A stretch of 64,000 nucleotides of DNA from Halocatena salina (GCF_023115355.1 NZ_CP096023.1:108316-172315), one strand, 5' to 3'. Positions 18,890 to 28,081 are shown, counted from the first letter of the stretch. Program-made: numbers and translations. The notes: generated by a model from the sequence alone, not told the origin.

Positions 18890-19240
18890 GCTGTGTTCGC
18901 CAGTAAGTCCGTCACCTCCCAAGCCGAGGCACTGGCTTCGTTCCTGTGAACGATCGGCAACGATAGACGGAGCGTGCGGAGGACAGTCACGTCGCTCGGC
19001 TCAATCGCGACTACCGGCTTCAGCGCGGGTCGCAGACGCCATCGTCACCGCCACCTGAGTCGCGGCGATCGGCTATGCCAGCATCACGGTCGCCGCTCGG
19101 GCGCAGTACTGAGCCAACGACACCGTGCTCGGCGAGCGCGGCGTCACCCACCTCGCAGTCGATACCGATCGGTACCCGGCCTAGGTGGCCGACCGTGTCC
19201 GTGAGACTGTCGTTGCCGTTCACGACGAGTCGCCGGAACT
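18890..19240 (+). pseudogene. decayed gene with in-frame stops
   Basis: One frame stays protein-like through four stops: RVADAIVTAT, stop, VAAIGYASITVAARAQY, stop, ANDTVLGERGVTHLAVDTDR, stop, VADRVRETVVAVHDESPELA, stop. Upstream a different frame reads EAVFASKSVTSQAEALASFL. This is the look of an old inactivated gene. Family not recognised. Confidence 0.35.
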
Positions 19241-19531
19241 GGCGTAACGGACGGGGGAGGCCCACCAGAGCTGGCTCCCCTGCAATAGGGCACCCGCTAT
19301 GCGACCATGGGGACGTTTCATCCAACCAGTGAACAGATTCGTCGGTAGGCCGCTCGGTCCTTAGTCGTGCCCGATAGTGCATCGTGGCACCCGGAGCTGT
19401 TGGGAAAAGTGCCGAGAGGGATTCTTTGTCTCATTACGAGAGACGATCTCCCAGTGTCCCCCGTTTCATAAGAGACCAATTAATACCATTATGTAGTAAC
19501 GATGCGTCCAAAAATCGCCCGACAGCGCAGC
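19241..19531. other. intergenic
   Basis: Moderately GC-rich sequence without a convincing gene, leading into the first iteron block. Confidence 0.35.
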
Positions 19532-19755
19532 CGGTCAGGGATCGTGGTCAGGGATCGGCGAATATCGTAGTTTATTTCTGATGTATAAATCCAAGAAACA
19601 CCATACAGCGAGGGTGGTCAGGGATCGCCCGAAAGGAGGGCATCTCTGAGAACGCCTGGTCAGGGATTCATCGCCAGACGGGACGGGATCCGGTCAGGGT
19701 TCCCCCCCAAAAACCAACTGATATAGAGGGGGGGCAAAGCCGTTGGTTTTCGAAT
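19532..19755 (+). repeat. composite repeat block A (iterons plus core)
   Basis: Five copies of GGTCAGGGATC or close variants (19532, 19545, 19616, 19657, 19691). The last runs into a conserved core (about 19701-19752) with CCCCCCC, AAAACCAAC, TGATATAGAGGGGGGG, CAAAGCC and GTTGGTTTTCGA. The first two iterons are 13 nt apart. AT-rich DNA follows. The same design recurs in blocks B and C with different iteron sequence. It looks like a protein-binding locus such as an origin or partition site. Confidence 0.75.
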
Positions 19756-20636
19756 AGGGAAATACTATTCAGTCACAGAAATATGTTTAATATCCGTCCA
19801 TTGTGTTGAGTGCCCAGAGACACCGTCGACGGTGAGTGAAGTTACACGGCCAGTGGTGGGGTACACCTCTAGAATACCTTGTGATGCCGCTCAGCGGGAC
19901 GGCAATCAGAGGGCATAGTGGTCTGCACCGCAACCGCTAACTGCGTATGTAGACAGTCCCCATCTCGTTCCGAGGTCGGACTCCTTGCTCTCCTAGGGTC
20001 CCATCCTCAGCACACCTTGGCTCTGTCCATACGGAAAGAGAAGCGATACGTAGACGAACCGACCGCAAGGCACGATCGACGAAGAGAACCAAGACGACGA
20101 CGTTCGAGACACCCATTCGTCGATAGAACAGCGAAGGCACCCGTGCGTTGTATGCTCATAGAGAACCATCCAACCGGCCTCACAATCAGAACTGTCTCGA
20201 TCGGAGGACTGGTTCGCCCTCGGGCATGAGCGGCGCTCGCGATCTTTACAGATCGTCTCAACGACGCGCTCGGTCTCGAGGAACTCACCGACTCGCTGGC
20301 TGCGTTCATCACCCCAGTCGATGAACGTCCAACGCTGGCGCTGTCCTTCGAGTTCGAGCGCCGCACTGACGACGTCACTCACGGGACTGTCGCACTCGTC
20401 CGTTTGGACCTTCAACGCTGGCGGGCTGTACGGTCACAGGCGGCGATCTACACAGTAGTAGTACGTCGCTATAAGAACTGACGTGCACCTAGCAGCACAC
20501 GAACTGCCACGTGCTGGTCACAGGAACGCCGTTCGTCCGGTCCCGGGTCGGCAGTACGGGAGTGACCACCCATATAAAATATATTTGTTATTTCCCACCA
20601 ATTGAAAGCAGCTATCCAATAATCGCGAGACGGCGC
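19756..20636. other. gene-poor spacer between blocks A and B
   Basis: About 880 bases. Open frames on both strands overlap one another around 19.9-20.4 kb with neither preferred; the sequence is probably decayed coding DNA. No RNA gene recognised. Confidence 0.4.
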
Positions 20637-20751
20637 GGTGAGTCAAGGGTCGTGGTCAAGGGTCGAATCGATAGACGGCAGTCGGTTCGTCAAGGTTCCC
20701 CCCGAAAAACCAACTGACATAGAGGGGGGCAAAGCCGTTGATTTTCGAGCA
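20637..20751 (+). repeat. composite repeat block B
   Basis: Two adjacent iterons GTCAAGGGTC (20642-20651 and 20655-20664, 13 nt apart) and a third variant CGTCAAGGTTCCCCCC that leads into the core. The core (about 20697-20749) has AAAAACCAAC, TGACATAGAGGGGGGC, AAAGCC and GTTGATTTTCGAG, with one stem mismatch relative to blocks A and C. AT-rich DNA follows. Confidence 0.75.
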
Positions 20752-21137
20752 TAGATATAATATATCGGTACAGGAATATATTAGATACCTGTCTATCGAA
20801 TCGGTGATTCAGGAGGATCATTGATGGTGAGGTAGAAGGGTCACTGTCATCGTGCGTTATACAGGGGTGGACCCATCAACCAATCTCAATCGTGAGATTG
20901 GCTCGATCGTGGAGATGGTTCGAGTACTCGATCGATGGGGGGTAGGAATCACCGCGCGGGTGAGTCCATGTACGCCTATCCTCCCTTAGCGACTGAGACG
21001 TTACACGGTGCGAAGAGGGAACGATTCGTCTGTCGGTACAGAGGACTCAATATCGGCCAGCAAACCTCAATCAGACAAGTTCACGTAAATACTTTTATAT
21101 TGTTATTATTTATTCAACAATAACCATACGGCACGGG
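20752..21137. other. gene-poor spacer between blocks B and C
   Basis: About 390 bases, AT-rich at both ends. No gene supported. Confidence 0.4.
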
Positions 21138-21361
21138 TAGTCTAGGGTCTTGGTCTAGGGTCGGCCATATTCTCGTTAAATTTCCTAAATATTTATCAGT
21201 GAATCACGGTACGGGACAGTTGGTCTAGGGTCCCCCATGATGTCACGATGAGTAGACGGAGTCGGTCTAGGGTCAATCGACATAGGAAACCGGTTTTGGT
21301 CTAGGGTCCCCCGAAAAACCAACTGATATAGAGGGGGGGCAAAGCCGTTGGTTTTCGAGCG
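21138..21361 (+). repeat. composite repeat block C
   Basis: Five copies of GGTCTAGGGTC or a one-base variant (about 21138, 21151, 21221, 21263, 21298), again with the first two 13 nt apart and the last joined to the core. The core (about 21308-21359) is almost identical to block A: AAAAACCAAC, TGATATAGAGGGGGGG, CAAAGCC, GTTGGTTTTCGAG. The iteron sequence differs from block A at the AGGGATC/TAGGGTC positions. Confidence 0.75.
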
Positions 21362-22473
21362 TGGATATTTCCCATAGAGTAATTAATACATTAGATATCT
21401 GACTATGATCAGCAGGGTGGCTGAGAGACACCCACTAGGGGGTGTGTCAGTATCAGCCGGCCACTGCCAGAGTGGCCGGCCAGCGATCGAGTGATGTGTC
21501 ACTGGCGCTAGCGCGCCCTACCAGCGAAGCATGCCGCATTCTGGGATGGATCTCCCAGTAGTGGCCAGGACTGAACCGCTAAGAGCATCGGGGGCAATTG
21601 ACGACGACGGCGGTGCTGGACAGCACTCACTGCTCACAGGACAGCCCCAGTCAGTCGGGCCTCAGGTCCGATCACTTGGCGAGAACACTGGCCCAGCAGC
21701 GGATTGCTCTGTGACGACCATCGGTCCCTCTGTCCGATCGATCCCGCGTCCAGTTTGGATCTCGGTGGCAGGCCTCGAGCGCCCGGACAGCCAGCCGGCA
21801 CCGACGGCGGGATACCTCACCGAGTATCACACCGTGTTTCCGATGAAATCCGCATACCAGCATGGATCCAACACTGCATAGGGGTGTGGGGTAGTGAAAC
21901 TGGGCACTCCGCTGGGGCCTCGAACACACACCGGTTTGCACGAGAAAAACCGCGAGCCTGCTCGGGGAACTGACCGGCAACGACGAGCTCATGAACCCAC
22001 GGTGGGCCCCCTGGGTGTCTACGCACCACGACCGGCTGAGGGTGCGACCTTCCATGCACTGGTAAGGGTGCTGGCTGACAACTACGAGGCCGACCGATCG
22101 GTGCTCGGGACCGAGACATCACCTGTGACCGACATCTCTGGCTGGCACACGGCAATCAGAGTACCACCGGACTCCAGTCTAGTACTCCGAGTCGCCGCCG
22201 AGTGGACATCACTGGTGGCACCGGTAGCTCCTGAGCTACCGGTACCGGCCGCACCGTCGACGAGCTAAAGCACCAGCTACCCAGAGGCCAACCGCCGACT
22301 GCCCAAGAGGACACTGGACGTTCTGAGACAGCGACGGCCCCTTACGGCGGTCAACAGCGCCCTCTCAGCCGACTACAGACACGTGGCCGAGCTCGGCGAG
22401 CAGCGTGTCCACTGTCCCGATCGATGTGCTCTCAACACGCTTGATCGCTCACCAACCCGTCTCAATACACCAC
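21362..22473. other. GC-rich gene-poor region with palindromes
   Basis: About 1.1 kb; overlapping open frames on both strands do not resemble haloarchaeal proteins. Strong hairpins occur at 21428-21445 (ACACCC/GGGTGT), 21456-21480 (GCCGGCCACT/AGTGGCCGGC, 5-nt loop) and 22221-22242 (CCGGTAGCTC/GAGCTACCGG, 2-nt loop). Likely decayed DNA. Confidence 0.4.
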
Positions 22474-22923
22474 TCACACGTCACCAGTGTCAGCAGGGAC
22501 GAGCGTCAATCCAAGGGTGCGAAAATCCCCGTCAAACGCGAAAATATGTTCAATGTCCCGATCGATGGCAAGAACACCAGTCATGTGATCGGTGAACGAG
22601 ATGGCATGATCGTCGTAGCGGGCAAACTGTACACAGGCAGCCTCAAAGTCCGCTTCACTCGGATGGATGAGCGTCAGTGAGTCGGACTGTCGAAGCCGAT
22701 CTAACGTGGCCGACGCTCGCTCATGGGTGTGTTTGCGCCGAATCAGCGTGGTGAGTTCATCGAGAACATATGTCGAGGTGTAGAGGGGCCGGTACGCGAG
22801 CTCGCCCGTTTGAATCGCATCGAACACCGCTCGGGCTCGCTCATGACGGGGGGCGTTATCGACAAACCGCGCGAACAATGCACCCGTGTCGAGAAACAAC
22901 GCTGTTGCTCCTGCCCGACTCAT
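22474..22923 (-). CDS. PIN-domain toxin (VapC-like)
   Basis: Putative ribonuclease toxin of 149 residues. PIN-domain acidic residues are seen at the start (ATALFLDTGALFARF, Asp), in the middle (TSTYVLDELTTL, Asp and Glu) and near the end (ISFTDHMTGVLAIDRDIEHI, two Asp), followed by IFAFDGDFRTLGL. The ATG directly follows the stop of the upstream HTH gene, so the two are translationally coupled as a toxin-antitoxin pair with the antitoxin first. It is the first intact gene after the gene-poor stretch and may help keep the replicon. Confidence 0.85.
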   Translation of the reverse strand: MSRAGATALFLDTGALFARFVDNAPRHERARAVFDAIQTGELAYRPLYTSTYVLDELTTLIRRKHTHERASATLDRLRQSDSLTLIHPSEADFEAACVQFARYDDHAISFTDHMTGVLAIDRDIEHIFAFDGDFRTLGLTLVPADTGDV

Positions 22924-23286
22924 TTAGCTGTTAACCTCACCGTACAGCACATCATCGATCGCCTCCTCGTCAATCGGCTCTTCAAGAGTGAACGTTGGAG
23001 CCGAAAACAGCGGATCATCAGCCGGGATCGCGGTCACTTCGTCCTCTCCGGCGTCGCTCACCCACCAGACGACGGCCCGTCCCCCGACTTTCTTTCGGTC
23101 GACAGTCCCCTGCTCTTGGAGCGCGAGCAACCGCTCACGCACCGCACGGCGACCGATTGGCAGTTCCGCCGCGAGTTCGGCAGCCGTTCCGACGTGACCA
23201 GGGGCCTGTTCAAGTGCCGTGAGGATTGCCTCATCGGACACCCGAGCCGTATACTTCCCACTGTCGTCGCGATTCGCATCTGACAT
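22924..23286 (-). CDS. HTH antitoxin partner of PIN toxin
   Basis: Putative DNA-binding antitoxin of 120 residues. A winged helix (DEAILTALEQAPGHVGTAAE, ELPIGRRAVRERLLALQEQG) is followed by an acidic C-terminal tail (LFSAPTFTLEEPIDEEAIDD) of the kind that occupies the toxin active site. I chose the ATG at 23286; the open frame to 23343 adds 19 residues that do not look conserved. The stop TAA abuts the toxin ATG with no gap. Confidence 0.8.
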   Translation of the reverse strand: MSDANRDDSGKYTARVSDEAILTALEQAPGHVGTAAELAAELPIGRRAVRERLLALQEQGTVDRKKVGGRAVVWWVSDAGEDEVTAIPADDPLFSAPTFTLEEPIDEEAIDDVLYGEVNS

Positions 23287-23596
23287 ACACGACGGTAGAC
23301 ACGCTGCTGCCTTAACCATTTCCCACATTGGTAGTGGACTCATTTAACACCATGTAACACATGGGAACAGGAGGGCAGACTGCTCTCGTGACGTGTGTTC
23401 ACACGGAGTCACGTGTTCACAAACACATGAACACAGTTGTCTCATTGAGGGATGCCCTTGGCGACGTACACGCGAAGCCACCGGCACAATAGCCACCCAT
23501 CCCTATCTCACAAGGATTCGACAGAGCAACCACCACACTGCTCGCGGGTGACCGGTCCCATAGATTTTTCACACATCGCCGTTACATGTGGAATCA
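23287..23596. other. intergenic, divergent promoters
   Basis: About 310 bases between the toxin-antitoxin operon and xseA. Repeated GTGTTCACA-like words occur at 23,385-23,435 (GTGTTCAC, GTGTTCACAAACAC, ATGAACAC), including the short palindrome GTGTTCACAAACAC, and may be an operator. Confidence 0.45.
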
Positions 23597-25081
23597 ATGG
23601 GTGTCGAGTCGCCGACAGAGACGCAGGCCACCGAGGAACTGACATCCTTGCAGGACACACTTGAGAGCGACCAGATCGCGTTCGTCGATACGGTTGCCAC
23701 CGAGATCGAGACAGTGCTCGAAGCGGCCAGCGAGCTCCACCGCTATGAGTACGTGATCGGGGAGGTTACCAACTACGGCATTTCATCGAACGACCACGTG
23801 CACTTCGATCTCGTCCACGAGGGCTGTCAGCTCCACTGTGTGATCCTCCACTTCCGCCGGGAGGACATTCCCACAGAGCTCGAGGACGGAGTGCAAGTTG
23901 CTGTCACTGGCGAGCTCTCGTTTTACACCGTCGACAACTACTGTTCGATCATGGTCGAGGACGCCGTCACCGTCGGGGAGGGCACCTACCAACAGACTTA
24001 CGAGGCCAATAAGCAACTGCTCGCCGACGACGGACTCCTTGAGGACGCCACGAAACAACCCCTGCCAGACTATCCCTCCTGTGTTGGTCTTGTCACCAGT
24101 GCAACGAGCGACGCCCGTGACGATGCGGTGACGAGCATCCACCGCCGCCATCCCGGTGTGGCAATCATCGTTCAGGACACGACCGTTCAGGGTGAGAGCG
24201 CGGGGCCATCGATGATGCAAGCGATCGGCACCCTCGATACGGACGCGCGGGTCGATGTGATCGTCTTGACACGCGGGGGCGGGTCTGACACCCATCTCCG
24301 CGTGTTCAACGATACCGCGCTCTGTCGTGTGGTCCACAATACGCAGACCCCGATCGCTGTCGGCGTGGGCCATGAGGCTGATCGTACGCTTGCTGAGGAT
24401 GTCGCCGACCAGCGCGTGATGACCCCCACGGAGGTCGGCCAAATCGTACCACGCTATGTGACACTGACTGAGCAACTCACCCAGCAACACGAGCAACTTA
24501 CGACGGCCTACACCCAGCTAGCGAACGATCGCGTCATCGCCCTGCAACAGCGGCTGACTCAGAGCTATGAGCAGCACGTGATGAGCGAACTCGATGCCCT
24601 AACAACCACCCTTACCAACACCTACGAGACACTCGCCTCCCGCAAACGCTACGAACACGAACAACTCGACAGACGACACGACCACCTTGCTACCGCCTAC
24701 CGACAGGCGGTAACCAATAAGCTCACCGGTCAGCACCAACGGCTTGAGCAGGCCTACGAGCGGCACCTAACACGTGTGCTCACCGATCGGGCAACGACAC
24801 TGAATCACGCCTATAGCAGCCTCAAACGACAGAGACACCGCGACCGGGAACAGCTCATGCAACAGCACAACCGGCTCGATGTAGCGTACACCCAAACCGT
24901 GTCTAACCGGGTGAACAACGCCAGCCAGCGACTTGATCATGCCTATGAGGTTCTTGAACAGCAAAAGCGCCATGAGCGCGAACAGGCCCAAACGACGCAC
25001 GCTCACGATCGCCAACAGATCGCTCTCGCTGCCTTGCTTCTGCTTGTGATATTACTCGTTGGCTATATCATACTAACGTGA
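23597..25081 (+). CDS. xseA: exonuclease VII large subunit with C-terminal TM helix
   Basis: Catalytic subunit of a single-strand-specific exonuclease. An N-terminal OB-fold (about residues 45-130, EYVIGEVTNYGISSNDHVHF) precedes the nuclease core: VGLVTSATSDARDD, VIVLTRGGGSDTHL and VGVGHEADRTLAEDVADQR. The C-terminal third is long coiled-coil with a recurring unit (LTQSYEQH, LATAYRQA, LEQAYERH, LNHAYSSL, LDVAYTQT, LDHAYEVL). The last about 20 residues (IALAALLLLVILLVGYIIL) form a hydrophobic helix, suggesting membrane anchoring, which is unusual for XseA. The start is ATG 23597; a GTG 9 nt earlier is possible. xseB follows after 24 nt. Confidence 0.9.
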   Translation: MGVESPTETQATEELTSLQDTLESDQIAFVDTVATEIETVLEAASELHRYEYVIGEVTNYGISSNDHVHFDLVHEGCQLHCVILHFRREDIPTELEDGVQVAVTGELSFYTVDNYCSIMVEDAVTVGEGTYQQTYEANKQLLADDGLLEDATKQPLPDYPSCVGLVTSATSDARDDAVTSIHRRHPGVAIIVQDTTVQGESAGPSMMQAIGTLDTDARVDVIVLTRGGGSDTHLRVFNDTALCRVVHNTQTPIAVGVGHEADRTLAEDVADQRVMTPTEVGQIVPRYVTLTEQLTQQHEQLTTAYTQLANDRVIALQQRLTQSYEQHVMSELDALTTTLTNTYETLASRKRYEHEQLDRRHDHLATAYRQAVTNKLTGQHQRLEQAYERHLTRVLTDRATTLNHAYSSLKRQRHRDREQLMQQHNRLDVAYTQTVSNRVNNASQRLDHAYEVLEQQKRHEREQAQTTHAHDRQQIALAALLLLVILLVGYIILT

Positions 25082-25105
25082 GTACAATCGAGACACCACC
25101 AACCA

Positions 25106-25309
25106 ATGACTGACACACCAACTAACGTATCCGCGGACGCATCGATCGCTGAGAAACAACAGCGCCTCGAAACCATCATCGACAAGCTCGAGGATGGCGC
25201 AGTCTCACTCAAGCGAGCGAAAGAACTCCACGAGGAAGGCACAGCACTCATCGAGGCGCTTGAAGAGGAGCTAGCCCTCGGGGACGGGGAGGTCATAGAA
25301 CGGACCTGA
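25106..25309 (+). CDS. xseB: exonuclease VII small subunit
   Basis: A 67-residue helical protein with the XseB pattern KQQRLETIIDKLEDGAVSL followed by AKELHEEGTALIEALEEEL. It binds the coiled-coil arm of XseA. It lies 24 nt downstream of xseA, same strand, and the two are evidently an operon. Confidence 0.88.
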   Translation: MTDTPTNVSADASIAEKQQRLETIIDKLEDGAVSLKRAKELHEEGTALIEALEEELALGDGEVIERT

Positions 25310-25657
25310 TCACACGTCAGCTCATTGCCGATGCAGTCGCTTCTTGATTCTTCATCGACTTCTTTCTCGACAACAGTTGAATCCCGACCGTTGGCCACCT
25401 CTGCGGCATACAAGTCCACCGACTCAAGCCATTTCAGGGAGTATCTTTTGATGTGCCGATCCATCAGTTATATATGCCAGACTAAACGGATCAATATCAC
25501 CCCGTACCACTACTTCTAACTATTTAAATGGGTGCCCCCCTTCATTTCCAACAGCTGTCTGACGCGTGTCGGACCTCAGCTTCTACCCCAACCATTTGTT
25601 CCAAGTTTTAAGTCAGCATCCCCCCACCACTTCCACCTTATTATTGAAAAAGTCACG
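25310..25657. other. origin-side region with ORB-like element
   Basis: Non-coding DNA 3' of orc1. An element CCCCCCTTCATTTCCAAC (25535-25552) recurs almost exactly at 27,019-27,036 on the other side of orc1. A looser copy pattern (GTTCCAAG, CATCCCCCC) lies at 25,600-25,625. G-rich strand plus TTGGAAAT is typical of Orc1-binding boxes. Confidence 0.6.
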
Positions 25658-26923
25658 TCAACGCACAGTCTCTCTCAGTTTACTTAAATCATCGATTTCG
25701 TCATCTTCCTCACTTTCTAACGCATTAATAACGGTTTCAAGTGGTGTATCAAGTTCGTATTTATTTGGTCGACCTCTACCACGCTGATCGGGTGTTACGT
25801 TCTTCAGAATGCCATTATCACACATTTCAAGTAGATGTTCGTGAGCACCACGCCGAGTAAGCGGATCTCGACCAAAATCATTTGCTATTGTTTTATAGTA
25901 TTCATAGATCTCTCTTGTTTGAGCAGGTGTCTTTTTCTGTGCGGCAAGATTTGTGATAGCGAGAAGAACATATTTTCGATGTGTTGGGAGCTTTCGAATT
26001 CCTGTTGTCACCTGTTTACGTTCGATCACGTCTTCAGCTGCTCGAACATGTCGTTCTTTAATACACTCAGTCTCGCCCGTCTCGACTGCTTCGTTTTCAG
26101 CGAGTTCAGCAGCTTTTCGTAGTAGACGGATAGCCTGACGGGCAGATCCTCGATCGCGTGAGGCGAGTGCCGCACAAAGATCGATGATGCCTGGTTCGGT
26201 TACGCCGTCGTAGAATGCTTGATCAGCACGACGAGAGAGTATCGAAACAAGGTCGTTCCGCTCGTATGCTGGAAAGTGAAGCTCGGTTTCACAAAGTGTA
26301 TCCTTTACCCTGGCAGGAAGTTCATCGCGGAACTGGAAGTCGTTACTGATCCCAATAAGACATAACTCAGCGTCGAGTTTGTGCATTGTCTGCGCTCGAG
26401 TGAGTTGGTAGAGCAATTCGGTGTTGTTCCCAAGTGTATTCACCTCATCGAGGATAAGGATAATATTCTCTGCAGCTTCACTCAGATCATCAAATAGTTC
26501 ATCATAGACTTGTTCAGTAGGATATCCTGTCTTACTCAACTCAGGCTTATTTATAGAAAGGGTTGTCAGTGGATATGTACGGTTTCGCGCCTCATTGATG
26601 AGTTCGATTGCCGATTGGTATGATGTGTTTGCAGATGAGCAATTTATTTCAAGAAGATCAACATCAATAGACTGTTTCTCAGCTGTTTCTCGCAAATCGG
26701 GAAGTAAAATGCGCGTGGCAACGGTCTTGCCGACGCCCGAATGGCCGTAGAGGAAGATATTATCGAGATCCCAACCTTTCAATAGAGGCCGAAGAAGCTT
26801 GACGTAGTCTTCGATTTCATCGTCTCGTTCCTCGAGTTTTTTAGGCTGATGTTCTGGTTTCAGCACGCTCCGGTCCTTTATGATGTATTCATCGAGGAAG
26901 CTATCATCGTCGAAATAGCCCAT
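25658..26923 (-). CDS. orc1/cdc6: Orc1/Cdc6 replication initiator 1
   Basis: AAA+ initiator that binds origin boxes and loads the MCM helicase. Its 421 residues show Walker A (YGHSGVGKTVATR, about 59-71), Walker B (IILILDEVNTLG), sensor 1 (LCLIGISNDFQF), the arginine-finger/sensor 2 region (RDRGSARQAIRLLRKAAELA) and a C-terminal winged helix (RRGAHEHLLEMCDNGILKN). It begins MGYFDDDSFLDEYIIKDRSV, the usual start. It lies inside a cluster of ORB-like elements. It is more AT-rich than its neighbours, a hint of separate origin. Confidence 0.93.
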   Translation of the reverse strand: MGYFDDDSFLDEYIIKDRSVLKPEHQPKKLEERDDEIEDYVKLLRPLLKGWDLDNIFLYGHSGVGKTVATRILLPDLRETAEKQSIDVDLLEINCSSANTSYQSAIELINEARNRTYPLTTLSINKPELSKTGYPTEQVYDELFDDLSEAAENIILILDEVNTLGNNTELLYQLTRAQTMHKLDAELCLIGISNDFQFRDELPARVKDTLCETELHFPAYERNDLVSILSRRADQAFYDGVTEPGIIDLCAALASRDRGSARQAIRLLRKAAELAENEAVETGETECIKERHVRAAEDVIERKQVTTGIRKLPTHRKYVLLAITNLAAQKKTPAQTREIYEYYKTIANDFGRDPLTRRGAHEHLLEMCDNGILKNVTPDQRGRGRPNKYELDTPLETVINALESEEDDEIDDLSKLRETVR

Positions 26924-27240
26924 GCTATAACACCACAGGATAAACTCATAAAACCACCGCTTCTAACCCTACCACCCATACCGTTTCTTCCAACTAAGAG
27001 TTTCTTTATATACCTCTCCCCCCCCTTCATTTCCAACTCCTCGTTGAAATCTGATGGTGCTCCAGTATAGCCTATGTAGTAGGGAAACACTTAATACATA
27101 TTGAGTACAACAGCATCCGTACTATATACAGAAGGAAACAAAATGATACATTAATATCATTTTGTTTCCTGAGAACCCTCTCTTACTACGCTAAGTTGGA
27201 AATAGTGGGGGGAGTGGGGTATATAAAAGAACGGCCAATT
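26924..27240. other. putative replication origin 1
   Basis: Non-coding region upstream of orc1. ORB-like elements: CCCCCCTTCATTTCCAAC at 27,019-27,036, its inverse-type GTTGGAAATAGTGGGGGG at 27,195-27,212, and a shorter TTCTTCCAACTAAG near 26,984. Between them lies a perfect 15-bp inverted repeat (GGAAACAAAATGATA at 27,134-27,148 with its complement at 27,155-27,169, 6-nt loop) in AT-rich DNA that could be the unwinding element. Confidence 0.65.
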
Positions 27241-27437
27241 GGAAGTGATGGTCTGGGTCGTTCTGATCGGTCCGATGGATATGTTCCGTAGTCTTCACTT
27301 ATGAGGAGACCCTAACTGAACGAACGCGCGATGCACGATTAAGACGACAGTTCGGAACAACTTCTCTTGATAGCTCGCTGTTGCCGATACTGGCACGGAC
27401 CCGAACAGTCTCGGTGATTGGGACCGTTCATGTCTGT

Positions 27438-27665
27438 ATGCGGAACCAGCAGACGCCGCTTGGCCGCACCGAACAAGCCGCGCTTGAGCGACTGTATGAC
27501 GACTACGAGCCTGTTACAGACAGTTTTTCACGAGCGGTGGCCGTCACCGCACTCGCGGAGCTTGACTTTGAGCCGTCCGTTGCCCACAGCGTCCTTGATC
27601 GGTTGCTCTCAAAGGGGTATCTGTATGCCGTCGATGGGGATCTCCACATTACCGATAGCCCATAG
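27438..27665 (+). CDS. small winged-helix-like protein, copy 2
   Basis: Seventy-five residues, nearly identical to the protein at 16,829-17,056 (changes such as DDYEPVTDS for EDYEPVADS). The ATG at 27438 begins MRNQQTPLGR; about 60 nt upstream are also shared with the other copy. Its stop lies 1 nt from a degenerate I-B-type repeat on the same strand. Function unknown; the fold looks like a minimal winged helix. Confidence 0.6.
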   Translation: MRNQQTPLGRTEQAALERLYDDYEPVTDSFSRAVAVTALAELDFEPSVAHSVLDRLLSKGYLYAVDGDLHITDSP

Positions 27666-27666
27666 C

Positions 27667-27696
27667 GTTACAGAAGGACCCTAGTAGGGTCGAAGC
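27667..27696 (+). repeat. solitary degenerate I-B-type repeat
   Basis: Thirty bases beginning GTTACAGAAGGACCCTAG and ending GGGTCGAAGC match the type I-B repeat at 26 of 30 positions, in the opposite sense to the neighbouring array 3. It shares GGGTCGAAGC with the terminal degenerate repeat of array 4. No second repeat follows within a spacer length. Confidence 0.7.
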
Positions 27697-28081
27697 TGCT
27701 TAGCACACGCTCTCTCCAAACAGTTGCTCTGCCGCCGATTTCGGCACTCACTCTGGGTCGACCCAGCGACAGACACGTTGAGTAGTCGGCGATGAACCAG
27801 AGATTGCCCCTCAACGTCCGCGTAGCTCAGTGTTGCTCAGGGGGTAGGTGTGCCTCCCGACCGACGACAACTCTGTTGTTTGCCATTCAATCGATTCCGG
27901 TGGTTGCGCCAGCTCCGAACTGAATCCGAACATCCCCGGTGACAGTATCCGAGAGGGAACGCACTTTTATTCCGGCAGCTCAGCGGTGACCAGTACCCAG
28001 TCGCCCGGCTGCTCAGCTTAGTCTATTGAGCTTCAGCAGTACCGAAGTCGAGCTAAAGCACTGCCAAGATCATCTAAAGGC
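27697..28081. other. intergenic before array 3
   Basis: About 385 bases on the leader-distal side of array 3. I see no gene. A GCTTCAGCAG-like word at 28,030 resembles half a repeat only weakly. Confidence 0.4.

Noticed and set aside
21531..22268. Overlapping open frames on both strands
   Set aside because: Compositions are Pro/Arg/Ser-rich without acidic bias or motifs, and neither strand is preferred.
27697..27760. Second repeat and pseudo-spacer after the degenerate repeat at 27,667 (a second CreA-like unit)
   Set aside because: No repeat-like sequence at spacer distance, and no seed match in the upstream region of the 27,438 gene.
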